Made by a program: the position numbers and the translations under genes. This document shows, in pieces, positions 1-6,818 of a DNA stretch of 14,434 bases (its first letter is position 1; every line of letters begins with the position of its first letter). The stretch spans positions 1 to 14,434 of the forward strand of contig SKIC01000320.1 of assembly GCA_007116685.1 (NCBI GenBank). Reading direction: 5' to 3'. Below the pieces are notes generated by a model that worked only from the letters and a program-made list of their open reading frames with translations, had not been told where the DNA came from and did not search any database. Source of the stretch: Balneolales bacterium (GTDB lineage: Bacteria > Bacteroidota > Rhodothermia > Balneolales > Natronogracilivirgulaceae).

Positions 1-1320
1 AGAAAAGCTATCGAAGAAGCTCAAAAAGTTACTGATAAACCATCTCTTATTTCTTGTCGCACAAAAATCGGATACGGAAGCCCTAATAAAGAAGGTTCTG
101 CATCATCACATGGATCACCACTTGGTGAAGATGAAATTGCCCTTACCAAGAAAAATTATGGTTGGGATGCAAAGGAGCCATTTTTTATCCCTGAAGAAGC
201 ATTAAATCATTTCAGAAATGAAATTACCAAAGGTGCCGATGCTGAAAAAGAATGGACCGCTAAATTTGATCAGTACAAAGCTGCACATCCTTCCGATGCT
301 GAATCTTTTGATAGCTGGTTTGCTGATTTAGATTTGAATTGGGAACAAGTATTACCAGTATTCGAGCCTTCAGAAAAAGGAGTTGCCACTAGAAAAGCTT
401 CAGGGGATGTTTTAAAAGCATTATCTGCTGCAATACCGAACTTAATAGGGGGCTCTGCTGATTTATCCCCAAGTAATAACACGCAAACCGGTCAGGATTC
501 ATTCTCAGCTGAAAACTTTGCTGGGAAATATGTTCATTACGGAATTCGTGAACATGCCATGGGTAGCATCATGAATGGTATTCGTTTGCACAAAGGCGCA
601 ATTCCTTATGGCGGTACTTTTCTGATATTTTCTGATTACTGCAGACCGGCCATTCGCCTTGCTGCATTATCAAATATCCCTACTGTTTTTGTGTTCACAC
701 ATGACAGTATCGGCCTTGGGGAAGATGGACCAACGCATCAGCCGATTGAGCAATTAGCTTCTCTCAGAGCGCTACCTAATCATTTAATGCTACGGCCTAC
801 AGATGCCAATGAAACCGCCGTTTGCTGGAAAATAGCTTTGCAGCAAAAAGGAAGACCTTCAAGCTTGGCGCTTACCCGTCAGAATTTACCCATCTATAAT
901 CGGGATAAGAATAACTCTGCTAACTTGGTAGAAAAAGGAGCCTATATACTCTTTGATTCTGAGAAAGCTACTCCTGATGTAATTTTGTTGGCTTCAGGCT
1001 CAGAGGTTGAAATAGCAGTAGAAGCACAAAAACTATTAAAATCTCAAAATATTGATGCCAGAGTTGTGAGTATGCCATGCTGGGAGATATTCAGAGAGCA
1101 ACCTGAGGTGTACCGTGATATGGTTTTACCTAAAGAAGTGAAAGCCAGAGTTGCTATTGAAGCGGCTTCTCCATTTGGTTGGACAGAGTGGACCGGAGAC
1201 TCAGGCAAAGTTATCGGGATAAATCATTTTGGAGCATCTGCACCATATCAAACTATCTATAAAGAGTTTGGCCTGACTGCAGAACGAGTTGCCGAAGAAG
1301 CTCAATCTCTTGTAAACTAA
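1..1320 (+). CDS. tkt: Transketolase, C-terminal part (5' end outside window)
   Basis: Thiamine-diphosphate enzyme of the non-oxidative pentose phosphate pathway that moves two-carbon ketol units between sugar phosphates in the cytoplasm. The frame is open from base 1, so 439 residues are present and roughly the first 220-230 of a usual ~660 are missing. The visible part begins near the end of the pyrophosphate-binding domain (IGYGSPNKEG at residues 23-32 and HGSPLG at 37-42 of the fragment). It continues through the pyrimidine-binding domain, with the GIREHAMG motif carrying the catalytic glutamate at about residue 184 and the HDSIGLGEDGPTHQP substrate loop at about 234-248. The C-terminal domain follows, with LASGSEVEIA and the WTEWTGDSG region. 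An internal ATG at 334 lies well inside the domain and is not the start. The gene converges on the phosphatase gene with a 13-base gap. Confidence 0.96.
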   Translation, partial: RKAIEEAQKVTDKPSLISCRTKIGYGSPNKEGSASSHGSPLGEDEIALTKKNYGWDAKEPFFIPEEALNHFRNEITKGADAEKEWTAKFDQYKAAHPSDAESFDSWFADLDLNWEQVLPVFEPSEKGVATRKASGDVLKALSAAIPNLIGGSADLSPSNNTQTGQDSFSAENFAGKYVHYGIREHAMGSIMNGIRLHKGAIPYGGTFLIFSDYCRPAIRLAALSNIPTVFVFTHDSIGLGEDGPTHQPIEQLASLRALPNHLMLRPTDANETAVCWKIALQQKGRPSSLALTRQNLPIYNRDKNNSANLVEKGAYILFDSEKATPDVILLASGSEVEIAVEAQKLLKSQNIDARVVSMPCWEIFREQPEVYRDMVLPKEVKARVAIEAASPFGWTEWTGDSGKVIGINHFGASAPYQTIYKEFGLTAERVAEEAQSLVN

Positions 1321-1333
1321 TTACAAGTAAGAA

Positions 1334-2455
1334 TTATCCAATTCGTTGAACGGCTGTAAAGGTGATATCATCTTTTAGCCGTTCATTTTCTATAAAACTC
1401 TCCAAAGAAGACTGAATCTTAATCATAAGAGAAGGAGCTGGCATTGATGCATAAAGCTCAAACAGTGAACGCAATCTATTCTCACCATATTCCTCATTTT
1501 TAGAATTTCTGGCTTCACTAAGGCCATCTGTATAGAATAGGAGTGTATCGCTCTTCAAAAATGGTAGTGTGATTTCCTTTAATTGCTTTTCAAGCGTAGA
1601 ATTTCGAGTCATACCGAGAGCAAATCCTGTTGATCGTAATTCAGTAACACTACCTTTGGCTTCCTGAAATAAAAAAGGAGCATTATGACCGGCTCTAACT
1701 AAAGTGACTTCTTCTTTATCGTTCGGGAAATACGCAGCACAGGCAGTAATGAAAGTTTTATCTCTTTTACTCGATTTGATATTCTGATTCAGGCGAACCA
1801 ATAACTCCTTTGGGCTAATTTCCCCCTCAGAAATCAATAAATGAACCATAGACTGCATTCTAACCATGTAGAGAGCAGCAGAAAGGCCTTTACCGGAAAC
1901 ATCTGCTATAATTACATAGGTACCGTTTTTTGTTGGAATGATATCTAGATAATCACCCCCGACTTCTTGAGCAGTATTCGCAAAAGAAACGTAGTCGATT
2001 CCGTTCATTCTTATTTTTGAGTCCGGTAACAGGCTTAGTTGAATATCTCTGGCTAAGTCAATTTCACGACGGACATCAAGTTTTTCAAGTAGCTCTAACA
2101 TGATTAACATAATCATAGCAAAAAAGCTAACTGACATAGCTAAGTTTTGAACTGGACCACCAAACAGTAAATAGAAAAAGAATAGTACAAAAGAGACTCC
2201 AAAAACCAATCTACGAACAGGAGAGAGCCTTTTTCCGAGAGCTCCCATCAATCTCAGAAAGCGCTCATGTACTGGAACTGGTTCGGAAGATTCGTCTTTA
2301 GATTCTGATTGAATAGCTTCTTTGTAAAGCGATTTAAGCCGGGTAGAATCTTCATGAAAACCACGGCCAATCACATCCGCAGTCATACCATCGGTGTATT
2401 CTTTGTAGAAAGATTTGGTATCGTAAGCCTGTCTTGTTTCGTTATCTAAACTCAT
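1334..2455 (-). CDS. Membrane-anchored SpoIIE/RsbU-type PP2C serine phosphatase
   Basis: Predicted metal-dependent (PPM/PP2C) protein serine/threonine phosphatase of 373 residues. By family, these enzymes dephosphorylate an anti-anti-sigma (STAS) protein in a partner-switching cascade. A cytoplasmic segment of about 80 residues precedes two membrane helices at roughly 82-98 and 104-121. A short linker helix then leads to the phosphatase domain, which starts with the family hallmark ARDIQLSLLP at 135-144. Metal ligands are visible in EVGGD (164-168) and DVSGKG (185-190). LVRAGHNAPFLF, LLFYTDGLSEARN and the final LKDDITF follow in the expected order, so all catalytic elements appear intact. There is no HAMP, PAS, GAF or response-regulator domain, so the signal is unclear. 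No STAS or anti-sigma kinase gene lies in the window. It lies 55 bases downstream of the small membrane protein gene on the same strand, probably in one transcript. Confidence 0.9.
   Translation of the reverse strand: MSLDNETRQAYDTKSFYKEYTDGMTADVIGRGFHEDSTRLKSLYKEAIQSESKDESSEPVPVHERFLRLMGALGKRLSPVRRLVFGVSFVLFFFYLLFGGPVQNLAMSVSFFAMIMLIMLELLEKLDVRREIDLARDIQLSLLPDSKIRMNGIDYVSFANTAQEVGGDYLDIIPTKNGTYVIIADVSGKGLSAALYMVRMQSMVHLLISEGEISPKELLVRLNQNIKSSKRDKTFITACAAYFPNDKEEVTLVRAGHNAPFLFQEAKGSVTELRSTGFALGMTRNSTLEKQLKEITLPFLKSDTLLFYTDGLSEARNSKNEEYGENRLRSLFELYASMPAPSLMIKIQSSLESFIENERLKDDITFTAVQRIG
1347..1389 (+). terminator. Candidate intrinsic terminator of transketolase, inside the opposing gene
   Basis: Two 9-base arms, TGAACGGCT at 1347-1355 and AGCCGTTCA at 1377-1385, are perfectly complementary. 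The sequence between them is itself nearly self-complementary (AAAGGTGAT against ATCATCTTT), so the hairpin spans about 39 bases with only a small bulge and one G-U or mismatch position. Four T residues follow at 1386-1389. It starts 27 bases after the transketolase stop and so fits an intrinsic terminator on the plus strand, though the T tract is short. The same bases encode the last conserved DDIT-containing part of the phosphatase on the minus strand. Confidence 0.5.
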
Positions 2456-2510
2456 AATAAAAGATTTGTACAGGCAAAGTATTCGGAATAAGGAGAAAAA
2501 AGTTAGGTAT

Positions 2511-2744
2511 TTATTTTCCTTTTAGAATCCGATGCTGACGTATAATATCAAAAATTAGCCAGATAATTGGGTAAGGAGGGATGAAGACGCTGACAATCAG
2601 GCGCCAGTTTTTACTTTCCTCATCTTCACGAGAGTGGTTAATACCAGCCAAGCCTGCTATCCAGAAGATAAATATAATAAATAATATCAGATAGATAAGT
2701 ACCGAACCGACAAGTCCGAATGTTTCATACATCCAGCGTAACAT
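2511..2744 (-). CDS. Small two-helix membrane protein, function unknown
   Basis: A 77-residue protein I cannot assign to a function. It has a long hydrophobic segment at about 8-34, a charged acidic loop (REDEESKNW at about 39-47), and a second hydrophobic segment at about 48-68 containing a PPYP motif. The tail is basic (RQHRILKGK). Two helices joined by a short polar loop, with prolines in the second, recall small proteins with PLDc_N-type or superinfection-immunity-type folds, but the resemblance is general. The ATG at 2744 is the first in the frame and another Met is at residue 5. Membrane-like composition and position ahead of the phosphatase gene support a real gene. It is divergent from der with 80 bases between the starts. 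Confidence 0.65.
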   Translation of the reverse strand: MLRWMYETFGLVGSVLIYLILFIIFIFWIAGLAGINHSREDEESKNWRLIVSVFIPPYPIIWLIFDIIRQHRILKGK

Positions 2745-2824
2745 AGCTCTCAGATTTGGGTGGTGATTTCCGTAAATTTACATCTTCTTTAAGTCAAAGT
2801 ATACGAAAACATTCCGAAAGCATC
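2745..2824. promoter_or_regulatory. Divergent intergenic region between the small membrane protein and der
   Basis: These 80 bases separate two divergent start codons and must hold the promoter of at least the minus-strand pair, unless it starts further inside der. On the minus strand TATACT (complement of 2799-2804) is directly followed by TTG and resembles a -10 box, but no matching -35 or -33 element is evident. On the plus strand TAAATTTA (2773-2780) is one base from the Bacteroidota -7 element, but a TTTG upstream (2755-2758) is too close, with 14 bases between. Neither is a firm promoter call. Confidence 0.35.
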
Positions 2825-4135
2825 ATGTCAGCAACAGTAGCAATAGTAGGCCGCCCTAATGTCGGCAAATCAACACTCTTTAACCGACTCATTGGTATGA
2901 GAAAAGCCATAGTCCATGATGAATCAGGAGTAACCCGGGATCGCCATTACGGAGAGTTAGTATGGAATGGTAAAGAGATTACGGTAATAGACACGGGTGG
3001 ATATTTACCAGATACGGGAAATGTAATCCTCGAAGGTATCAAAGAACAAGTTGAGCTTGCTATACGTGAAGCAGATGTAATTCTCCAAATTGCTGATGTA
3101 AAACATGGTATGACAGATCTTGACAGAATTGTAGCTGAAGTGCTCAGAAAACATGAGAAACCAGTTGTTGTTGTAGCTAATAAAGCAGACAATGAAGAAC
3201 TAATGTGGGCTACTTCCGAATTCTACAGTCTTGGTTTTGATGATGTATTTGGAATCTCTTCGTTAAATGGAACCGGAACAGGTGATTTACTCGATAAGGT
3301 AGTAGAACTATTGCCGGAAAATATTGAAGAAAAAGAAGATGACAATATTCCTAAACTGGCAATTATTGGTCGCCCAAATGTTGGTAAAAGCAGTTTAGTA
3401 AACTCACTTTTAAATGATCAGCGCTCCATTGTAACAGATGTAGCCGGCACAACGCGCGACTCAATCAACAGTTTGTTTACCTATAGAGATAAAGAATACG
3501 TTCTGGTAGATACCGCCGGACTTCGTAAAAGAGCTAAGGTGAAGGAGAATATTGAGTTCTACAGTACTATTCGTACAGAAAGAAGCATTAGAGAATGTGA
3601 TATTGCGATTCTTTTATTGGATGCCACCAAAGGTCTGGAAGCTCAGGATATCCGAGTTTTGATGGAGGCAGAAAGGTTCAATAAGGGAATAATAATTGCC
3701 ATAAATAAATGGGATTTGGTAGAGAAAGAGACCAATACCTTTAAAGAGTTTACTGAGAAAATACAGGACAGGCTGAGTAATTTGAAATATGTTCCTGTGA
3801 TCACAATCTCTGCTGTAACAAAGCAACGTATTCTAAAATTAATGGATTTGGTTGAAGAGGTACTGGAAGAGCGGTCGAAAAAGATATCAACGAGTCAGTT
3901 AAATGACTTTCTTCAAAATATTACACGCCAAAATCCGCTTCCTATTGCAAGGGGCAAGCAGTTGAAAATCAATTATGTCACTCAGGTAAAACAAAAACCA
4001 CCTGTATTTATGTTTTTTATGAACTCTCCAAAGGAACTTCCTGCTAATTACAGGCGGTTTATAGAGAACAAGTTACGTGACACATTTGGGTTCAAAGGTG
4101 TACCCATTACTATGATTTTTAAGGAGAAACATTAA
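2825..4135 (+). CDS. der: Ribosome assembly GTPase Der (EngA)
   Basis: Essential tandem-domain GTPase that acts in maturation of the 50S ribosomal subunit. Numbered from the ATG at 2825 the protein has 436 residues, normal for the family. GTPase domain 1 has GRPNVGKS (9-16), GVTRD (35-39), DTGG (56-59) and NKAD (119-122). An acidic linker (about 165-174) leads to GTPase domain 2 with GRPNVGKS (182-189), GTTRD (208-212), DTAGLRKR (229-236) and NKWD (294-297). A C-terminal KH-like domain fills about 350-436. The frame can be read upstream to a TTG at 2756, but that would add 23 residues not typical of Der, whose P-loop normally sits within about 10 residues of the start, so the ATG is preferred. 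All nucleotide-binding motifs are intact. Confidence 0.97.
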   Translation: MSATVAIVGRPNVGKSTLFNRLIGMRKAIVHDESGVTRDRHYGELVWNGKEITVIDTGGYLPDTGNVILEGIKEQVELAIREADVILQIADVKHGMTDLDRIVAEVLRKHEKPVVVVANKADNEELMWATSEFYSLGFDDVFGISSLNGTGTGDLLDKVVELLPENIEEKEDDNIPKLAIIGRPNVGKSSLVNSLLNDQRSIVTDVAGTTRDSINSLFTYRDKEYVLVDTAGLRKRAKVKENIEFYSTIRTERSIRECDIAILLLDATKGLEAQDIRVLMEAERFNKGIIIAINKWDLVEKETNTFKEFTEKIQDRLSNLKYVPVITISAVTKQRILKLMDLVEEVLEERSKKISTSQLNDFLQNITRQNPLPIARGKQLKINYVTQVKQKPPVFMFFMNSPKELPANYRRFIENKLRDTFGFKGVPITMIFKEKH

Positions 4136-4236
4136 TTCAATCTAAGCTTATAATATCTTTGAATGAATGATGTTTTAAGGTTATTTTACGATACTTAAGT
4201 TAAATCTTCCCAAACAGCTAAATTTTTGTTAGAGGT
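4136..4236 (+). promoter_or_regulatory. Intergenic region before nuoI with a possible -7 box
   Basis: This 101-base gap between der and nuoI contains TATCTTTG at 4154-4161, an exact match to the Bacteroidota -7 consensus TAnnTTTG. No TTTG is seen at the expected distance upstream, so only half a promoter is supported. I see no strong terminator for der here, so some read-through from der into the nuoI group is possible. Confidence 0.3.
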
Positions 4237-4920
4237 ATGTCTCAAAATCTTGAACAACCGGTTGTAAATTCATTAAATAAAAACGTTTCCAACGAGCGCA
4301 AGCTTGGTTTTATGGAGAAAATATTTCTCCCTGAAATCTTTAAGGGCATGTGGTACACTTTCAAACAAATGTTCAAACCCAAAGTGACCATGCAGTACCC
4401 TGAAGAACGTTGGGATCCACCTGCAATTTTCCGTGGAAGACCTGTGCTTGTAGAAGACAATGGACAGGAGAGATGTGTTGCTTGTGGTTTATGTGCAAGA
4501 GCTTGCCCTCCGTTAGCCATCAGTATGCAGGCAATGGAAAAAGAAAATGACGACAAAGAGAGATATCCATCTTTCTTTGAAATCAACATGCTTCGCTGTA
4601 TTTACTGCGGTTTGTGTGAAGAAGTTTGTCCTGAAGAGGCCATCGTAATGAGTAAAGATTACGACATTACTTTTGAATCGAGAGAAGACGCCATCTATGA
4701 TAAGTCAAAATTGTTGATGCCTAAAGAAGAGCTTAAGGAAAGGCTTGATTTCCTGAGAGAATACAAAAACAGACAATATGGTCAATTCTGGAACTTTCCT
4801 GAAGATAACAACATCCATTCTGTACGTAACAGAGATAAGCGTTGGGAAACCAGTTTATCACTCGTAGAAATGCTTGAGGAACAAAAAGCACAGGGTAAAG
4901 AACCATCTTTGCATAAATAA
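4237..4920 (+). CDS. nuoI: NADH-quinone oxidoreductase subunit I (two [4Fe-4S] clusters)
   Basis: Peripheral-arm subunit of respiratory complex I that carries two tetranuclear iron-sulfur clusters (N6a and N6b) in the electron path toward quinone. The cysteine motifs are complete: C80, C83, C86 and C90 (CVACGLCARACPP), and C121, C124, C127 and C131 (CIYCGLCEEVCPEEAI). By family rule, the fourth cysteine of each motif ligates the other cluster. Upstream are the typical NuoI membrane-contact segment (about 28-48, FLPEIFKGMWYTFKQMFKP) and the RGRPVL stretch before the first motif. At 227 residues it is longer than the ~160-180 usual in proteobacteria, with an extra N-terminus and a charged C-terminal tail. 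Met26 (4312) is an alternative start. No other nuo gene is in the window; the two unknown genes after it appear co-transcribed. Confidence 0.93.
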   Translation: MSQNLEQPVVNSLNKNVSNERKLGFMEKIFLPEIFKGMWYTFKQMFKPKVTMQYPEERWDPPAIFRGRPVLVEDNGQERCVACGLCARACPPLAISMQAMEKENDDKERYPSFFEINMLRCIYCGLCEEVCPEEAIVMSKDYDITFESREDAIYDKSKLLMPKEELKERLDFLREYKNRQYGQFWNFPEDNNIHSVRNRDKRWETSLSLVEMLEEQKAQGKEPSLHK

Positions 4921-4930
4921 AATTTGAGTA

Positions 4931-5428
4931 ATGGAAGTTAATCGTAAGACGATCGATGATTTAATACAAGACATACATTATCTACAGGACGAACTGGAAG
5001 CGTTGAAATATGTGATTAGTGAAGTTCCTGTTTTTGAAAAGCCCCCCGGACAACCTTCCATTCTTGAGATGCTTGCTTTGATTAAGCATGCACAGTCAAC
5101 TTATTACCGACCATTAGTAGAAAAAGTATCTGATAGAAGAAAGTCGAACGTAGAAGTCGATTACGATTTCAAGAATTCAATTGACGCAAAAGAATACGAA
5201 GAACAAGGTGTAGAATACCTGATTAATAAGACCATAAAACACCGGGTATCATTTGTTACGATGTTGAGTAACATACCTTCAGCTGTTTGGGAATATCCTG
5301 TTGCAACCCGTGGACCGGAAAAGACTCTTTTTCGTCTTATGCAGGAGATGGTAACTTTTGAAAGAGGTCAATTGAAAAGCGTAGCCGAACGAGTGCTCAC
5401 ATTACAAGATCAAAAAGCCAATCGCTAA
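4931..5428 (+). CDS. Helical cytoplasmic protein of unknown function (DinB-like fold possible)
   Basis: A 165-residue soluble protein with no signal peptide or membrane segment, which I cannot name. It appears almost entirely helical: an N-terminal helix (about 5-30), a helix with SILEMLALIKHAQ (about 43-55), a central helix around 90-112, and a last helix with MVTFERGQLKSVAERVL (about 139-155). This four-helix order, and a final helix starting like the 'HERGH.R.I' end of DinB/YfiT proteins, suggests a DinB-like bundle. However, the three-histidine metal site of active members is not evident, since histidines are few and not in the usual places. It begins 10 bases after nuoI and ends 3 bases before the next gene, so the three are very probably one transcript. 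Confidence 0.75.
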   Translation: MEVNRKTIDDLIQDIHYLQDELEALKYVISEVPVFEKPPGQPSILEMLALIKHAQSTYYRPLVEKVSDRRKSNVEVDYDFKNSIDAKEYEEQGVEYLINKTIKHRVSFVTMLSNIPSAVWEYPVATRGPEKTLFRLMQEMVTFERGQLKSVAERVLTLQDQKANR

Positions 5429-5431
5429 ACT

Positions 5432-6070
5432 ATGAATGAATTCATTCAGGGTGTATTGGTATTTGTGTCAGGTTGGGCTTTTTGGAAGTTTTTAAATTAC
5501 TATTTGGAGTCAAAAATATACTTCCAGCTGTTTGCTTCAATTACTTTTCTATTTGTATTTGCATATTTCCTTATCGACTTGATTCCCATTCAATCTACTG
5601 ATGTTAATATCTTCTTGATATTGGAATGGACGAGGGTAGCCATTGCTGCATTTTCCTTAACTGCTATGGCCTTTATCATCAGAAATTCAAAACCTCATTT
5701 CGCAAGATTTCCATTCTCATTTGGATTAGCGCCCTTATTGTTAATTCCATTCTATGTTTTAGCCATAGATACGGTATTCTTAAAAGAATTGGTGTTAGAT
5801 ATCTATTTTGGCGGTGCAATTTTTATAGCAATTCTTGTCTACAGTTTAAAAACCATGCGTAATTCTGATTTTGGGCTGGTATTGCTATCGACTATCGTAG
5901 TTTTGTTAGCTTTTATTTTACAATGGCTACCCGTGGCAATCCAGAATGAAGTACCCTGGATTCAAAACATGCTATTTGTATTGGCTATAGGTTTGTTTGT
6001 TAAACCATTTCAGGATTTATACTTGATACAGGATTACGATTACCAGTTAAGTCAAAACGAAGACTTGTAA
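5432..6070 (+). CDS. Polytopic membrane protein with about seven helices, function unknown
   Basis: A 212-residue hydrophobic protein of unknown function. About seven membrane segments can be seen at roughly 5-22, 31-52, 58-82, 90-110, 117-137, 145-167 and 175-195, and the short C-terminus is acidic and polar (NEDL end). There are no obvious catalytic motifs, no cysteine pairs, no histidine clusters and no transporter signature. The segment count and short loops recall 7TM sensory or scaffold proteins, but I see no attached output domain. It starts 3 bases after the preceding gene, and the first ATG (5432) is taken as the start. It is the third gene of the nuoI group, so a link to the respiratory membrane is possible but inferred only from position. 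Confidence 0.8.
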   Translation: MNEFIQGVLVFVSGWAFWKFLNYYLESKIYFQLFASITFLFVFAYFLIDLIPIQSTDVNIFLILEWTRVAIAAFSLTAMAFIIRNSKPHFARFPFSFGLAPLLLIPFYVLAIDTVFLKELVLDIYFGGAIFIAILVYSLKTMRNSDFGLVLLSTIVVLLAFILQWLPVAIQNEVPWIQNMLFVLAIGLFVKPFQDLYLIQDYDYQLSQNEDL

Positions 6071-6078
6071 GCGAACGA

Positions 6079-6091
6079 AATCAGTCTGATT
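6079..6091. promoter_or_regulatory. 13-base perfect dyad before the peroxiredoxin gene
   Basis: AATCAG-T-CTGATT is a perfect inverted repeat around one central base, lying 50 bases ahead of the peroxiredoxin start in the 70-base gap. It has no loop, so it is better read as a possible protein-binding site than as a hairpin. The sequence TAACTTTC further down (about 6112-6119) is a one-mismatch version of a Bacteroidota -7 box. No regulator can be named from the sequence. Confidence 0.25.
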
Positions 6092-6140
6092 ACTTATTTA
6101 CATAGGTGTGTTTAACTTTCACTACTAATCAAAATAATTT

Positions 6141-6599
6141 ATGGCAATTCAAAAAGGAGATAAAGCTCCAAATTTCACATTAAAGAACTCAGATGGTAAC
6201 GATGTTAGTCTAGAGAGTTTAATCTCAGATAAATCAGCAGTCATTTTGTTTTTCCCATTGGCCTTTACCGGAGTTTGTACTACTGAATTATGTACTGTGA
6301 GAGATAACTTTACTGAGTACGAAGATCTAAATGCTAATGTGGTAGCTATATCTGTTGATAGCTTTTTCACACTGAAAGAGTTTAAAGCGAATAACAATTT
6401 GAACTTCCCTTTACTAAGTGACTTCAATAAAGAGACTGCCAAAGCATATGGATCTTTGTATGATGAATTCATCGGAATGCAGGGGGTAGCCAAAAGGTCG
6501 GCTTTCGTAGTAAATAAAGAAGGCGAAATTGTTTATGCAGAAGTAAATGATGATGCCAGCAAATTACCTGACTTTGAGGCAATCAAAGCAGCACTATAA
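6141..6599 (+). CDS. Peroxiredoxin, BCP/AhpE-like (AhpC/TSA family)
   Basis: Thiol peroxidase that reduces hydrogen peroxide and organic hydroperoxides in the cytoplasm (152 residues, the usual length for this subfamily). The thioredoxin-fold active site reads FPLAFTGVCTTELC, with the peroxidatic cysteine at C46 preceded by P39 and T43. A second cysteine at C51 gives the C-x4-C spacing used as the resolving pair in atypical 2-Cys BCP enzymes. The conserved active-site arginine fits R119 (KRSAFVV). PLLSDFNKETAKAYG (90-104) is the usual central region. The reductant is not encoded beside it, although a DsbD/thioredoxin-like system lies a few kilobases away on the other strand. The gene probably has its own transcript end because a strong terminator follows. 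It has no signal peptide. Confidence 0.93.
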   Translation: MAIQKGDKAPNFTLKNSDGNDVSLESLISDKSAVILFFPLAFTGVCTTELCTVRDNFTEYEDLNANVVAISVDSFFTLKEFKANNNLNFPLLSDFNKETAKAYGSLYDEFIGMQGVAKRSAFVVNKEGEIVYAEVNDDASKLPDFEAIKAAL

Positions 6600-6632
6600 G
6601 ATGCTGACATCATCTTATAGAATAATAGTTCT

Positions 6633-6664
6633 AAAGCCGGGTAGTTTTTTACCCGGCTTTTTTT
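6633..6664 (+). terminator. Intrinsic terminator after the peroxiredoxin gene
   Basis: A perfect 10-base-pair stem, AAAGCCGGGT (6633-6642) with ACCCGGCTTT (6651-6660), has an 8-base loop and ends in a run of seven T residues at 6658-6664. It starts 34 bases after the peroxiredoxin stop. The leading A residues could also support termination on the minus strand, but no minus-strand gene approaches from the right. Confidence 0.9.
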
Positions 6665-6818
6665 ATATGAGAAGGTTAGGTAGGATGACGATACAGAATA
6701 TTAGTTTACATAATATTAATTATGCGATAATTTAATACACTAATTATACAATTTGGTACTCTGTAACGCATTATTTACTTTCGAGCAAAATATCTATTAG
6801 TCCTACTGTTACTGATTC
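6665..6818. promoter_or_regulatory. AT-rich gap before the rluA-type gene, with a candidate promoter
   Basis: TTTG at 6752-6755 and TACTTTCG at 6776-6783 are 20 bases apart. This matches the Bacteroidota promoter pattern TTTG-N(about 19-20)-TAnnTTTG with one mismatch in the downstream box, and would start transcription about 30 bases ahead of the ATG at 6819. The gap also holds a short inverted repeat, CATAAT-ATTA-ATTATG (6709-6724), and one copy of a 15-base direct repeat (6704-6718). No open reading frame in this gap looks coding. Confidence 0.4.

Noticed and set aside
2456..2510. ATACTTTG upstream of the phosphatase, repeated before the 77-residue gene, as a shared promoter element
   Set aside because: The spacing inside the element does not fit TAnnTTTG, and neither copy has a clear partner box; likely chance in AT-rich DNA.
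2756..2824. TTG-initiated N-terminal extension of der (23 residues)
   Set aside because: The extension has no Der family character. The ATG at 2825 places the first P-loop at residue 9, as is normal, and the extension would run close to the divergent gene's start.
4134..4165. Possible hairpin ATTCAA/TTGAAT after the der stop
   Set aside because: Only six AT-rich pairs with a long loop and no T tract, too weak for a terminator.
4242..4589. 115-residue open frame antisense to nuoI
   Set aside because: It lies wholly inside nuoI on the other strand. Its protein shows no recognisable domain, and nuoI has all eight cluster cysteines in its own frame.
6149..6493. 114-residue open frame antisense to the peroxiredoxin gene
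   Set aside because: It is a shadow of a well-conserved peroxiredoxin and has no sensible domain content.
6547..6735. 62-residue frame overlapping the end of the peroxiredoxin gene and running through its terminator
   Set aside because: It crosses a strong intrinsic terminator and has low-quality composition.
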